Notes: generated by a model not told the origin, from the letters alone. A stretch of 64,000 nt of DNA from Pseudomonadota bacterium (GCA_023428245.1 JAEYYX010000094.1:15988-79987); one strand, 5' to 3'; shown: positions 43,258-52,398, counted from the stretch's first letter. Program-made: numbers and translations.

Positions 43258-44895
43258 ATGCCTGCACCTCAGACCACGCCCGATGCTGCGTTCGGCTCGG
43301 CTGTCGAGTCCTGGTCAAGAAAGACGTTCTTCGCTTGCGCCCTCGGAGTGAACGCCGCTGTGCTTGCGTTCGGGTGGTTTGTGCATCCGTGGCTCTATCT
43401 CCTTTACGCGCTCTTCGTACCGCTGACGATCATCGGCACCTACGACGCCCTTCAGAGGCGGCACACGATCCTCCGGAACTTCCCGCTGCTCGGGCACATC
43501 CGCTACTTCCTTGAATCGCTTCGGCCTGAGATTCGGCAATACTTCATTGAGTCCGACTCAGAAGATCTTCCTTTCAGTCGGGAGAAAAGAAGCCTCGTCT
43601 TCCAGAGGGCCAAGGGCCAGCTCGACACGCGCCCCTTCGGAACTCTGCGCGATGTGAACGCCATCGGTTATGAGTGGGTGAACCATTCGTTAGCTCCCGT
43701 AACGCCCTCACCGGAGGCCGCCCGGCTCTTGATCGGTGGGGCCCACTGCAAGAAGCCCTACTCCAGCTCGCTTCTGAACGTCTCGGCCATGAGCTTCGGA
43801 GCGCTCTCGAAAAACGCGATCTTGGCCCTGAATATGGGCGCGAAGCGCGGCAACTTCGCGCACAACACGGGGGAGGGCGGCATCAGTCCCTATCACCTCG
43901 AGCCAGGCGGAGACCTGATCTGGCAGATCGGTACAGGCTATTTCGGATGTCGCCGAGGAGACGGCGGGTTTGACGAGGGCCTGTTCCGGGACAAGTGCGC
44001 CAAGCACCCGGCGATCAAGATGATCGAGCTCAAGCTGAGTCAAGGCGCGAAACCAGCCCACGGCGGAATCCTACCCGCGGCCAAGATTACCCCGGAAATC
44101 GCAGCGATTCGCCACGTTCCTTTGGGCGAGGACGTGAACTCGCCTCCGGCCCACAGCGCGTTTCACGGTCCTACTGGGCTGCTCATGTTCCTGCAGAAGC
44201 TCCGCGAGCTGTCCGGAGGGTTGCCAGTAGGGTTCAAGCTTTGTGTGGGGCGGCCGCGGGAGTGGTTCTCAATCGTGAAGGCGATGCTCGAGACTGGGAT
44301 CCTTCCGGACTTCATCACGGTCGATGGCGGGGAAGGCGGGACGGGCGCGGCGCCGCTCGAATTCTTGAACTCGATCGGAACGCCCCTCGGTGATGGGCTC
44401 TCTCTCGTTCACGGCTCTCTCGAAGGAGCGAACCTCCGTTCCCAGATTCGCATCATCGCGACAGGGAAAGTGAGCTCAGGCTTCGACATTCTCCGGCACA
44501 TCGCGCTCGGCGCCGACGCCTGCAACGCGGCGCGCGCCATGATGTTCGCCCTCGGCTGCATCCAAGCCCTCAAATGCAACACGAACAAATGCCCGACCGG
44601 CGTCGCGACCAGCGATCCGAAGCTTGTGGCGGGGCTTGTCGTCGAGCCGAAGAGCGAACGCGTTTACAGCTACCATAGGCGCACGATTCACAGTTTCCTC
44701 GAGATGCTCGGCGCCGCTGGGCTTGGGCACCCCGACGCGCTCTCGGCGGACCACGTCATGAGACGCATCGCGACAGGGAAGATCAAGCGCCTAGCGGAGC
44801 TCTATCCTCAGTTCCGCCGAGGTGGGCTTCTCGAGGGGGAGTGCCCCGAGTGCTACCGGGACGAGTGGCAGAGCGCGACCTCAGCGTCCTTCTAA
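43258..44895 (+). CDS. membrane-anchored glutamate synthase-like FMN/Fe-S oxidoreductase
   Basis: 545 residues. Two N-terminal helices (TFFACALGVNAAVLAFGWFV, PWLYLLYALFVPLTIIGTY) anchor it. The rest is the FMN-binding domain of GltB: NVSAMSFGALS, HNTGEGGISPYHL, KLSQGAKPAHGG, FITVDGGEGGTGAAP. The 3Fe-4S cysteines are present as CIQALKCNTNKCPTGVA. No amidotransferase domain is present, so it is a ferredoxin-type relative whose ammonia donor and substrate are unknown. It lies 3 bases after the efflux channel gene; whether it works with the pump is unclear. Confidence 0.9.
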   Translation: MPAPQTTPDAAFGSAVESWSRKTFFACALGVNAAVLAFGWFVHPWLYLLYALFVPLTIIGTYDALQRRHTILRNFPLLGHIRYFLESLRPEIRQYFIESDSEDLPFSREKRSLVFQRAKGQLDTRPFGTLRDVNAIGYEWVNHSLAPVTPSPEAARLLIGGAHCKKPYSSSLLNVSAMSFGALSKNAILALNMGAKRGNFAHNTGEGGISPYHLEPGGDLIWQIGTGYFGCRRGDGGFDEGLFRDKCAKHPAIKMIELKLSQGAKPAHGGILPAAKITPEIAAIRHVPLGEDVNSPPAHSAFHGPTGLLMFLQKLRELSGGLPVGFKLCVGRPREWFSIVKAMLETGILPDFITVDGGEGGTGAAPLEFLNSIGTPLGDGLSLVHGSLEGANLRSQIRIIATGKVSSGFDILRHIALGADACNAARAMMFALGCIQALKCNTNKCPTGVATSDPKLVAGLVVEPKSERVYSYHRRTIHSFLEMLGAAGLGHPDALSADHVMRRIATGKIKRLAELYPQFRRGGLLEGECPECYRDEWQSATSASF

Positions 44896-44995
44896 TAAAG
44901 CACTGTTGGCGAGCGGCGCGCCTCGCACAATGATCGCCCTGGCCCTTGAATGAACTCACGCCGAGTTTACGGACGAGGTCGCTTCGCGCGCAGCT

Positions 44996-45526
44996 TCAGC
45001 TCGCTTGCGTGACGACGGGCTCAAGGGTCACGGGCTCGTTCATGACAGCAGCGCCCGCGGGTTCGGCGCCGGTGCCCTGGGGCGTTGCGGTCGCCTTTGG
45101 CACGTCGTCCCCGCTCAGCTCGACGCTTCCGAGGTTTGTTTCGTCGGCGGCCCCGAGCGCACCTTCTGGCCTCACGATCTCGCGCTCAAAGGACTCAGGG
45201 GGCTCATCGGGCGCGGGCGGCTCCGAGAAAGAGACTAGCGGATCCGCGAGCATCAACTTCAGGTTTGAGAGCTTCACGGCCACAGGAACGCCGGGGCCGT
45301 CGAGAGCGGCGGCGAGCCGTTGGGCTCGGTCCTTCGGTTCGAGTTTGGCCGCGAGCTCCTTCAGATCCGGGGAAGGGGGGAAGGACGGACGCCGCGCGGC
45401 CGAGCTCAGCTCAAGCTTGACGGCCGGGCTATTCGAGGAGGATGGGCTCCCTTGCACAGGGCCCGCTACGCGTGGACTCACGTCAGCTGCGACGGCGGGC
45501 GAGTGGAAGAGAGGACCAATGTGCAT
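44996..45526 (-). CDS. hypothetical protein, Pro/Ala/Glu-rich
   Basis: 176 residues with low complexity at both ends and a middle helix (PDLKELAAKLEPKDRAQRLAAAL) next to a short strand-rich piece (VPVAVKLSNLKLMLADPLVSF). No signal peptide, TM or family is recognised. The opposite strand also has an open frame, Ser-rich and typical of a shadow. Minus is preferred for its composition and third-position bias. GGGGAAA precedes the ATG. Its 3' end lies 100 bp from the end of the oxidoreductase gene. Confidence 0.55.
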   Translation of the reverse strand: MHIGPLFHSPAVAADVSPRVAGPVQGSPSSSNSPAVKLELSSAARRPSFPPSPDLKELAAKLEPKDRAQRLAAALDGPGVPVAVKLSNLKLMLADPLVSFSEPPAPDEPPESFEREIVRPEGALGAADETNLGSVELSGDDVPKATATPQGTGAEPAGAAVMNEPVTLEPVVTQAS

Positions 45527-45595
45527 GATGTTTCCCCGAACGAAAAAGAAATTGAGCTAGGCGCTCCCGCCCCGAAAATCGGGGAGGGAACCGGT

Positions 45596-47398
45596 CTACT
45601 CGAGAGGAACGGCAGGCGGGAAACTCCCTTGAGGCTTTTTTTGAGAGGAGGCGTCGTTCGGGGGCACCTCACCCATGGCATGATTGCCCGCGGCGAAAAT
45701 ATCCGCCGGATCAACGGCCCGTTTGATGGCGTGCTGGAGCGCGATGGCGGCGGGGGAATAGACGCGAGGCAGAAACTGCTGGCGAATTTTGCCGATGCCG
45801 TGGTGGTGGGACAAAGATCCACCGGCGCTCAGAATTTCGTCGCGGGCGGCGTATTCGAGGAGTTCGTAGGCGTGCACAGGGTCTTCGACACCCTCTGTGT
45901 AGAACCCGAGGTAGAAGTAGATGCAGACCCCGGTGTGATAGAGCTGGGTGACGCGGCCAGTGAAGAACGGCTTTCCGGGGAGACCAAGGGCGGCGTGTTC
46001 ACGCTCGATGCGGGCTTTGACCCGATAGTAGAGGTCGAGAGCCTGGCTCCAAGGAACGCTCGTCTCGAAGCTCTCGGCGATGGCCTTGAGCGTGAAGGTC
46101 AAGTCGCGGATGTAGGCGATACCGAAGGTGAGCTGATACCCGCGCTCGCCGTTCGAGGGCCCTGCGTCGAGGGCGCGGTGTTTTTGACCGAGCCTCTTTG
46201 TGGTGCGCATCTCGGCTTCGACCTCTGCGTTTGTACCCTCGTAGACGAGCGTCACGACGCACATTTTTTCCGGATCGAAGCCTTTGATCTTGGTGACGAG
46301 CAGCTTCTCGGCAGCGCTCTTGGCGCGGTGCAAGAGCCCCGTAGTTTTCGGCTTGAGGGCGAGCCCGAACTGGAACTGGGTGTTGTCCATGAGCCGCACG
46401 CTGGCGGGGAGGCGGCTCGTATGGGTCAGCTCGCGCAAGAAATGAAAGCCTGCGTCGAAGGAGGGAAAAATCAGGGAACCGTACTCGCGGCGCTCCGGCG
46501 TCCTGTGGACCTTGATGGTTGCCTGGGTGATGATGCCGAGATTTCCTTCGCTGCCGAGTAGGCAGCGGAGAGGCGGAACTCCGAGGCTCTCACGGGGGGC
46601 CGACTCCGGGCGGCTGATTTCACCGCCGGTCGTCACAGCTCGCACGTCGAGGACCAAGTCCTCGATATTCCCGTAGCGGTTCTTCTTCATGCCGCTCGCG
46701 TTGGTCGCGATCCAGCCACCGAGCGTCGAAAACTCGAGGCTGTCGGGCTCGTGACCCATCGTGAGTCCATAGGCCGCGAGGTGCGCCTCGAGATCGCGGC
46801 CCCGGATCCCCGCCTCGAATACGGCGATGCCGTCCTCGACGGAGAGCTTCAAGCAGCGATTGAGGCGCCGCAAATCGACGGAAATCACCGCGCGCTGCTC
46901 CTCCGGTCGCACCTTGAGCGCCCAGGTCACGTTGGTGCCTCCGCCGTAGGGCACGAGCACGGCATTCAGCTTCTGAGCAACGGGAACCAGCGCGGCCACC
47001 TCGTCGTGGTCCTTCGGGAACACGACAACGTCCGGCACCCGGGGGACTTCTCCGTAACGGATCGCCCATATTTCGCTCGCGGTGTGGCCGTGTCCGTGAC
47101 GAAGGCGGAGCTTGTCGTCGGTGCTCACGTGCTCGGCCCCGAGCAGCGCGGAGAGGTCAGTCAGCAGCTGTGCCGGCGCGCGAGAAGTGGGGATGTTCGG
47201 CGGGTAGTGCGGTGGATGTTGGTTCCGGCCGCTCAGCTTCACCGCTAGTTTCTTCGAGAACCACGGCAAGAGGCTCGGCAAGCGGAGGCCCGAGAGCGGA
47301 TAGCGATTGCCGGTGAGGACGACGCTGTCATCCTCCTGCACCTCGAAGCGCGTGTCCTGAAAGCCCCAGGCGTCGAGTGCCTCGTCATCGTGGATCAT
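45596..47398 (-). CDS. alkyldihydroxyacetonephosphate synthase (ether-lipid pathway)
   Basis: 600 residues. The FAD-binding PCMH region has PYGGGTNVTWAL and GWIATNASGMKKNRYGNIEDL, the latter diagnostic of alkylglycerone-phosphate synthase. The C-terminus has GGSLSHHHGIGKIR, the family's catalytic His cluster. The enzyme swaps the acyl group of acyl-DHAP for a fatty alcohol, the first ether-bond step of plasmalogen-type lipids. Myxobacteria are known to make iso-branched ether lipids for development. It is encoded near a LysR regulator and a desaturase. Confidence 0.93.
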   Translation of the reverse strand: MIHDDEALDAWGFQDTRFEVQEDDSVVLTGNRYPLSGLRLPSLLPWFSKKLAVKLSGRNQHPPHYPPNIPTSRAPAQLLTDLSALLGAEHVSTDDKLRLRHGHGHTASEIWAIRYGEVPRVPDVVVFPKDHDEVAALVPVAQKLNAVLVPYGGGTNVTWALKVRPEEQRAVISVDLRRLNRCLKLSVEDGIAVFEAGIRGRDLEAHLAAYGLTMGHEPDSLEFSTLGGWIATNASGMKKNRYGNIEDLVLDVRAVTTGGEISRPESAPRESLGVPPLRCLLGSEGNLGIITQATIKVHRTPERREYGSLIFPSFDAGFHFLRELTHTSRLPASVRLMDNTQFQFGLALKPKTTGLLHRAKSAAEKLLVTKIKGFDPEKMCVVTLVYEGTNAEVEAEMRTTKRLGQKHRALDAGPSNGERGYQLTFGIAYIRDLTFTLKAIAESFETSVPWSQALDLYYRVKARIEREHAALGLPGKPFFTGRVTQLYHTGVCIYFYLGFYTEGVEDPVHAYELLEYAARDEILSAGGSLSHHHGIGKIRQQFLPRVYSPAAIALQHAIKRAVDPADIFAAGNHAMGEVPPNDASSQKKPQGSFPPAVPLE

Positions 47399-47711
47399 GG
47401 GGCGCGCTTATAGCGCAGGGTGACCGGGCTTCCACATCCCGACGAGCCGAGGCGCGATCAGTACGGAAGCCGCGGAAAGTGACGAAAACGGGCGGATCCG
47501 CTTTCGGACCGCTGAGACGGGGAGGAGGGGGCGAGGGCACCGTGAGCGGCGCTCTTGGTTTTCAATGCGAGGCCGCCTCGGCCTGACGCGCGACCGGCTG
47601 CGCGCCGCGGCGAGCACTGTGAGTCTTTGGGGAGTAATAATATTGCGTCGGGCGAGCGCAGGCGGTCGTCCTTTTCGGTGCGATATCGGGGGCTCTCAGG
47701 GAAGGGCGTCC
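47399..47711. other. 313-bp region without a supportable gene
   Basis: Lies between the 5' end of the ether-lipid gene and the 3' end of the LysR gene. It holds the promoter of the former. An A/T-rich patch (TAATAATATTG, about 47635-47645) stands out, but short frames on both strands look random. Confidence 0.5.
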
Positions 47712-48656
47712 TCAGGGGAAGCGAGCGTCTTTTTCACCGCCCGGGTGGAACGCCTGGACGAGGTGTTCGACGAGAGCAGTTACAGCAGGTGGACGGAGCG
47801 CACGGGAGGGATACACGACCCAAATCGCACTCGGTGAAGAGGCGCGGCCGGGCAAGATCTCGATGAGCTTTCCTTGGGCGATGAGGTGACCGACCAAGTG
47901 GGCCGCGACCATGCCGATGCCGAGCCCTCGCTCGACGGCCTGGATCGCGGTGGCCATGTTGTTGACGGCGAGTCGCCCTGACACAGTGATTCGCTCGGGG
48001 CCGCTGGGCCCTTCGAAGGTCCAGGATGCTCCGGCGATCGTGGTGCCGACGATCACGCAATCGTGGCGGGAGAGCTCCGAGACGGTCTCGGGGGTACCTC
48101 GAGCCTCAAGGTAGCTCGGGGCAGCCACACATTTCATCCCCGTTGGGATGAGTTTGTGGGCGATGAGGCTCGAGTCGGCCAGCGCCCCTGCGCGGATGGC
48201 GAGGTCAAAGCCCTCGGCGATGAGGTCGACGCGACGATGTGACTTGTCGAGCTCAAGGGTGACATCCGGGTACTTCTCGAGGAAGTCGAAGAAGGCCTCC
48301 TCCAAGAAGGGTTCGCTGAAGGTGCTAACGCGGACGCGCCCACGCGGCACACCCTGCACGTTGCGGAGCAGGATCTCGGCGGTCTCGATCTCGCGCAGGG
48401 CGTGGCTGATGCGCTCGAAGTAGATGCGGCCTGCTTCGGTCAGATGGATCTTGCGGGTTGTCCTTTGCAGGAGCCTCACTCCGAGGGACTCTTCCAGTCG
48501 CGCCAGCCTGCGACTGACGGTCGAGGGGGGGACCGCGAGCTCTTTGGCGGCGCGGGTGAATCCATTCTGCTCGACAACCCGGGCGAACACCTCGAGGTCG
48601 TTCAAGTCGCGCAAGGAGGACAGGCCGGGCAGGGGAAGGTGCTTCTCGTCGTCCAT
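47712..48656 (-). CDS. LysR-family transcription regulator
   Basis: 314 residues from ATG 48656. The N-terminal helix-turn-helix (LEVFARVVEQNGFTRAAKELAVPPSTVSRRLARLEESLG) is classic LysR. The C-terminal effector domain has RVRVSTFSEPF and LAINNMATAIQAVERGLGIGM-like features of the group controlling nearby redox or aromatic genes. It is divergent from a fatty acid desaturase with a large palindrome between them. An upstream start at 48713 would add residues beyond the helix-turn-helix that are not typical. Confidence 0.93.
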   Translation of the reverse strand: MDDEKHLPLPGLSSLRDLNDLEVFARVVEQNGFTRAAKELAVPPSTVSRRLARLEESLGVRLLQRTTRKIHLTEAGRIYFERISHALREIETAEILLRNVQGVPRGRVRVSTFSEPFLEEAFFDFLEKYPDVTLELDKSHRRVDLIAEGFDLAIRAGALADSSLIAHKLIPTGMKCVAAPSYLEARGTPETVSELSRHDCVIVGTTIAGASWTFEGPSGPERITVSGRLAVNNMATAIQAVERGLGIGMVAAHLVGHLIAQGKLIEILPGRASSPSAIWVVYPSRALRPPAVTALVEHLVQAFHPGGEKDARFP

Positions 48657-48738
48657 GGTCGGCTCCGCTCTTGGGTCCAAACTAATGCGAATGCCGCAAT
48701 AAAAGAACCCCAAAGCGTGGATTGTGAATTACAGAGCA

Positions 48739-48757
48739 AAGTGACCGGTGGTCACTT
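48739..48757. promoter_or_regulatory. palindromic operator between LysR and desaturase
   Basis: AAGTGACCGGTGGTCACTT has perfect 8-bp arms around GGT. It lies 82 bases before the LysR ATG and 107 before the desaturase ATG. Its TGACC/GGTCA half-sites resemble the TetR operators near 36480 but with a 3-bp rather than 4-bp centre. Confidence 0.65.
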
Positions 48758-48864
48758 ATTCTGGCGCGAAGCAAAATGCCGCGAAATTTGCGCAGTTTCC
48801 CGCGAGACAAAGGGCATTGAGTCAGCGGACAGCCCCCCGAGGCCGTGATATAGGCCCGACCCTG

Positions 48865-49827
48865 ATGCTTCGTTACAGAGCCGATCTCCGAACGCTCCTT
48901 TGGATGCTGATCTTCGCGCCGGGTCTCGTCGCGCTCCAGTACGCGCGCCCCGACCTTCTGCCCTACCTGTCGTGGCTCTCCTTCTACTTCGCGATCTCCG
49001 CGTCGACGATCGCCCACAACCATCAGCACTGTCCAACCTTCGAGAACAAGACGCTCAACACGCTGTTCTCGTACTGGATCTCGATCATCTACGGGTTCCC
49101 GACCTTCGCCTGGATCCCGACCCACAACCTCAACCACCACAAGTATGTGAACAAGCCCGGTGACGCTACGATCACCTGGCGCTTCACCAACAGCCACAAC
49201 TACCTCGTGGCGGCGAGCTACTTCTTCGTCTCCTCTTACTACCAGAGCGGACCGATCAAGGAGTTTTTGTCTCAAACGAAGGAGAAGAACCCGGAGCGTT
49301 ACTGGGTCTACGTCTCTCAGTACGTGGTGGTCATCGGTGCACACCTCGGTCTCGCGGCCCTCGCTGTCTCGATCCATGGGCTCGGCCTCGGACTCATTGT
49401 GTACGCGTTCACGCTGCTCTTGCCGGCGATCGTCTCGCTGTGGACGGTCATGACGTTCAACTACGATCAGCACGTCCACACCGATCCGTGGTCTCGTTAC
49501 AACCACTCAAGGAATTTCGTGAGCCCGCTTCTGAATTTCCTCTTATTCAATAACGGTTACCACACGGTCCACCACGAGAACGCGGCTCGTCATTGGAGCT
49601 TGGCGAAAGAGGAGCACGAGAAGATCAAGCACCTCATCGATCCGAGCCTGAACCAAAGGAGCATGTGGCTGTACTGGTTCAAGCAATATGTCCTGGCTCC
49701 CTTCTTTCCGAGCCTCGGAACGAAGCAGATCGGCCGCGCTCCCTGGGATACTGGCGAGCAGAAGCTGGATCTGACGACCGCGCCGGTCGGTTTCGGAGAC
49801 ACTGGGACTAACGTCGCGCGCGTTTGA
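48865..49827 (+). CDS. membrane fatty acid desaturase
   Basis: 320 residues with several helices. Three His boxes are present: HNHQH (51-55), HNLNHHK and HTVHHEN, plus HVHTDP nearby. This is the di-iron pattern of membrane acyl desaturases. It inserts a double bond in acyl chains with O2 and reduced ferredoxin. Upstream frame extension has no helix or motif, so the ATG at 48865 is taken. It may adjust membrane lipids along with the ether-lipid enzyme. Its stop overlaps the next gene's TTG. Confidence 0.93.
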   Translation: MLRYRADLRTLLWMLIFAPGLVALQYARPDLLPYLSWLSFYFAISASTIAHNHQHCPTFENKTLNTLFSYWISIIYGFPTFAWIPTHNLNHHKYVNKPGDATITWRFTNSHNYLVAASYFFVSSYYQSGPIKEFLSQTKEKNPERYWVYVSQYVVVIGAHLGLAALAVSIHGLGLGLIVYAFTLLLPAIVSLWTVMTFNYDQHVHTDPWSRYNHSRNFVSPLLNFLLFNNGYHTVHHENAARHWSLAKEEHEKIKHLIDPSLNQRSMWLYWFKQYVLAPFFPSLGTKQIGRAPWDTGEQKLDLTTAPVGFGDTGTNVARV

Positions 49828-50858
49828 AATCCCTCCCAAGGTCCGGTTTGTACCGAGAACCTCTGCGACTGGCGCTGCTCGGGGCGGCTCAGGTGACCCC
49901 GAAGGTCGCGCTGACTCGCCCCGACTTGATCGATGTGCGCGGGGTGGCGGCGCGGGACCCGGCCCGCGCCCGCGCCTTTGCTGAGCGCCACCGCATTCGA
50001 GGAAGTTACGCGTCTTACGAAGCGGCGCTCGAAGATCCCGAGGTCGAAGCCGTCTACATCGCGACTCCTTGTCGCGATCACGTGCCCTGGACCTTGGCAG
50101 CCCTCGAGGCTGGTAAACACGTACTCGCTGAAAAGCCGTTCGCGCTCTCGAGCCGCGAGGCACAGCGGGCAGTCACGAGGGCCAAGGAGCTCGGCCTCGC
50201 GCTCGTTGAAGCGCACCACTCCGTCTACCACCCACTCACCGCTCGCTTCGTGGAGGCTGTCGCTCGCGCAGGTCGAGTCGAAAGTGTCGAAGCCGTGTTC
50301 GACGCGCCGATCCAAAGGGAGTCGGACATTCGACTGGATCGGCGGCTTGGGGCTGGGGTCTTGCTCGACTTTGGCGGATACCCCTTCTGTTGGCTCGAGT
50401 GGGTCCGGGGAGCTCTGGGGGAAGACTCGCCGCGCTTTGGACTCTCGGTGACAAATGCCGCGGCAATCTGTCGTCCGGCCGAGATCGACCGAACGATGAA
50501 TGTTGAGGTCCTGTGTCAGAGCTCAGCCGGAGCATTTCCGGGTCGATTTCGAGCAAACATGGAGCCCGAGTGTTCGTTTCAGGCGCGCATCATCGTGACC
50601 ACGGACGGCGGGCCGATTCTGTTCGAGAACCCGCTCTCCCTCGAAGGATCGTTTCTGGAGGTGCCGGGTCAGCCCAGAGTGTGGGGTGTGGGCGCGACGA
50701 CGTACATGGGCCAGCTCGAAGCGTTCTATCGAGCAGTCCGGGACCAAGAGCGGGTCGCCCACTCAGGGTCCGACATCGCTGCCCTCGCGGAGCTCATCGA
50801 TGCCGGTTATCGCGCGGCGGGCCTTGTCTCGCGAGCCGAGCTCGCGGCTAACGGCTGA
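49824..50858 (+). CDS. Gfo/Idh/MocA-family NAD(P)-dependent oxidoreductase
   Basis: 344 residues. The Rossmann start RLALLGAAQVTPKVALTRPD (degenerate GxGxxG) leads to the AEKPFALSSREAQ motif with the conserved catalytic Lys. VEAHHSVYHPL and LLDFGGYPFCWLEW belong to the C-terminal dehydrogenase domain. It oxidises or reduces a sugar-like or cyclic alcohol substrate; the substrate is not evident. TTG 49824 overlaps the desaturase stop as TTGA. Its 3' end overlaps the opposite gene by 11 bases. Confidence 0.88.
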   Translation: MKSLPRSGLYREPLRLALLGAAQVTPKVALTRPDLIDVRGVAARDPARARAFAERHRIRGSYASYEAALEDPEVEAVYIATPCRDHVPWTLAALEAGKHVLAEKPFALSSREAQRAVTRAKELGLALVEAHHSVYHPLTARFVEAVARAGRVESVEAVFDAPIQRESDIRLDRRLGAGVLLDFGGYPFCWLEWVRGALGEDSPRFGLSVTNAAAICRPAEIDRTMNVEVLCQSSAGAFPGRFRANMEPECSFQARIIVTTDGGPILFENPLSLEGSFLEVPGQPRVWGVGATTYMGQLEAFYRAVRDQERVAHSGSDIAALAELIDAGYRAAGLVSRAELAANG

Positions 50859-51966
50859 GTCCGACTCGGCGGCGCGCGGTCAGGCAATGCGTGCTGCCGC
50901 GGGTGAAATCTCGGCAGGTTTGGGGCCTGATCTCATAGATTGCGCAAGAGAAGGGGGCGGCTGCGGGAATGAAGAAGGGGGGCGAGACCTGCTCGCTCTC
51001 CCCATGAGCGCCCGAGATGGCGGGCTTGTGTCGGGGGAGGGATAGGCCGCCCCGGAGCGCGGCGCAGCGATGTTCGTCGCGTCGGACCTCGTAGCGTCGA
51101 CCGCGCCGAAGGAGCCAATCCGGAGCCAAGAGGACCGCGGGATCTTTCGCGCTCACGTCGACTGCGCCGTAAGCCTCCCGACAGCAGGCACCGCAGGTTT
51201 GGCAGTCAAAGGCGGTCTCGAAACGCTCACAAGCTGGATCGTCTGCTCGAACTCGGGCGCCTTCTGCCTGCACGCAGCGGCGCAGGCCTCGTGCGTTGCT
51301 TTTCTGCCACGCGCAGGCCTCGCACCGATAGGCGCCTTCTGCGTCAGGTGAGCGCAAGGGGATCCCTGTCCTATGAAGCTTCCGAGGCTCCTCCGCGCGC
51401 GCGAGCAGGTCAGTCGCAGGCGCGTCTGAACGAAAGCGGCGGAGCGTGTGAACGATGTCCGCTGTGGCGCGGAGCGCCTCGATCAGTGCCGGGGCCCAGG
51501 GGCGTTCGAGCCGACGCGCATAGCCGGCGCGGGCACGAACGATGCAAGGGCGCTCGTCCTGGCTCCGCTCGAAGAAAGGATCGGGAGGCAGAGCATCGTA
51601 AAATGCCCGATAGACGGTTGTGGGTGCGAGGACAGCCCGGAGGCCGAGAGGGTCGAGGAGCGCGGCCTGCACGCGAAGTGTCGCGTGTTCGAGTTCGATA
51701 TCTCGATCGACCTCGTTGTCGAGACCCCAGTCGATCCACTCGAACGCCTCAGGTCCACAGACGAGCCAATGACAGATCTCGTGGAGCACCATCTGGGCGA
51801 GACAGTCGTCTGGGTCGAGGGTGGAGCCGTCTCCGAGCAAGAGATCTCCCCGGCCCGAGGTTGACGCGTAGGTGTCGCCGCTCCGCTGGACGCGGAGCCC
51901 GAGGCGCGTGGCGCATTCGAGCCAGATCGCGCTCAAGGGATCTTCGTAGCGGGTGGAGCGGCTCAT
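50848..51966 (-). CDS. fusion of EpmC-like hydroxylase domain and YkgJ-type Cys cluster
   Basis: 372 residues. Residues about 55-125 resemble EF-P hydroxylase EpmC: MVLHEICHWLVCG (His 62, Glu 63, His 66), then DWGLDNEVDRDIELEHATLRVQA. A middle helical section follows. The C-terminal half holds CEACAWQ (215-218) and CQTCGACC (Cys 255, 258, 261, 262), the YkgJ family cluster motif, and more cysteines (CAIYEIRPQTCRDF). I know of no description of this fusion. It may modify translation factors or another protein with a metal cluster domain. It is convergent with the oxidoreductase. Confidence 0.75.
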   Translation of the reverse strand: MSRSTRYEDPLSAIWLECATRLGLRVQRSGDTYASTSGRGDLLLGDGSTLDPDDCLAQMVLHEICHWLVCGPEAFEWIDWGLDNEVDRDIELEHATLRVQAALLDPLGLRAVLAPTTVYRAFYDALPPDPFFERSQDERPCIVRARAGYARRLERPWAPALIEALRATADIVHTLRRFRSDAPATDLLARAEEPRKLHRTGIPLRSPDAEGAYRCEACAWQKSNARGLRRCVQAEGARVRADDPACERFETAFDCQTCGACCREAYGAVDVSAKDPAVLLAPDWLLRRGRRYEVRRDEHRCAALRGGLSLPRHKPAISGAHGESEQVSPPFFIPAAAPFSCAIYEIRPQTCRDFTRGSTHCLTARRRVGLSR

Positions 51967-52116
51967 CGGTCGGCTTCAGCGTACCCATAGATGGGCTGAG
52001 CCCTCGGGTCCATTGCCCGGAGACCTGGTTGTCGCCCCGGGGCCGACAGGCTAGCTTTCCGTTCGCTTCGGCCTGGGACGCTGAGGACACGTGCGGCTCG
52101 TCTCACTTGGGTAAAA

Positions 52117-52398
52117 ATGACCTCTCCTAGCCCCCGCTTTCGACCTTCCCTTGAATGGGCCGTGGCCTCGTTGGTGCTCAGCTGTGCCGCGCTTGGGTGC
52201 GCTTCGCAGAAACAGAAGCCCATCGTGCCGGAGGACATGCAGCAGCGCTCGAAGGAGCGGTACGGGGACCAGGAGATGATGATGAACTCACTGAACCAGA
52301 CCCCGGCGGAACAGGCGAGTGCGCTTCACCATCGTGATACCGCGCCGCCGCCCGCGGACCGGGACTCTGATCGAGACGGCCGCGACTCCGGCGACTGA
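52117..52398 (+). CDS. small acidic lipoprotein
   Basis: 93 residues. The signal sequence (SLEWAVASLVLSCAALGC) has two possible lipobox cysteines, the likely one at Cys 28. The mature part is short and charged, with a DRDSDRDGRDSGD tail and no domain. Its stop directly abuts the ATG of the tRNA-dihydrouridine synthase gene, so the two are co-expressed. Function unknown. Confidence 0.8.
   Translation: MTSPSPRFRPSLEWAVASLVLSCAALGCASQKQKPIVPEDMQQRSKERYGDQEMMMNSLNQTPAEQASALHHRDTAPPPADRDSDRDGRDSGD

Noticed and set aside
44946..45560. Ser-rich plus-strand frame opposite the hypothetical gene
   Set aside because: Composition typical of a shadow and no Shine-Dalgarno or domain. The minus frame is preferred, though with only moderate confidence.
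47408..47617. Short minus-strand frame in the gap before the ether-lipid gene
   Set aside because: 69 codons, Arg/Ser-rich, no ribosome site and no similarity that I recognise.
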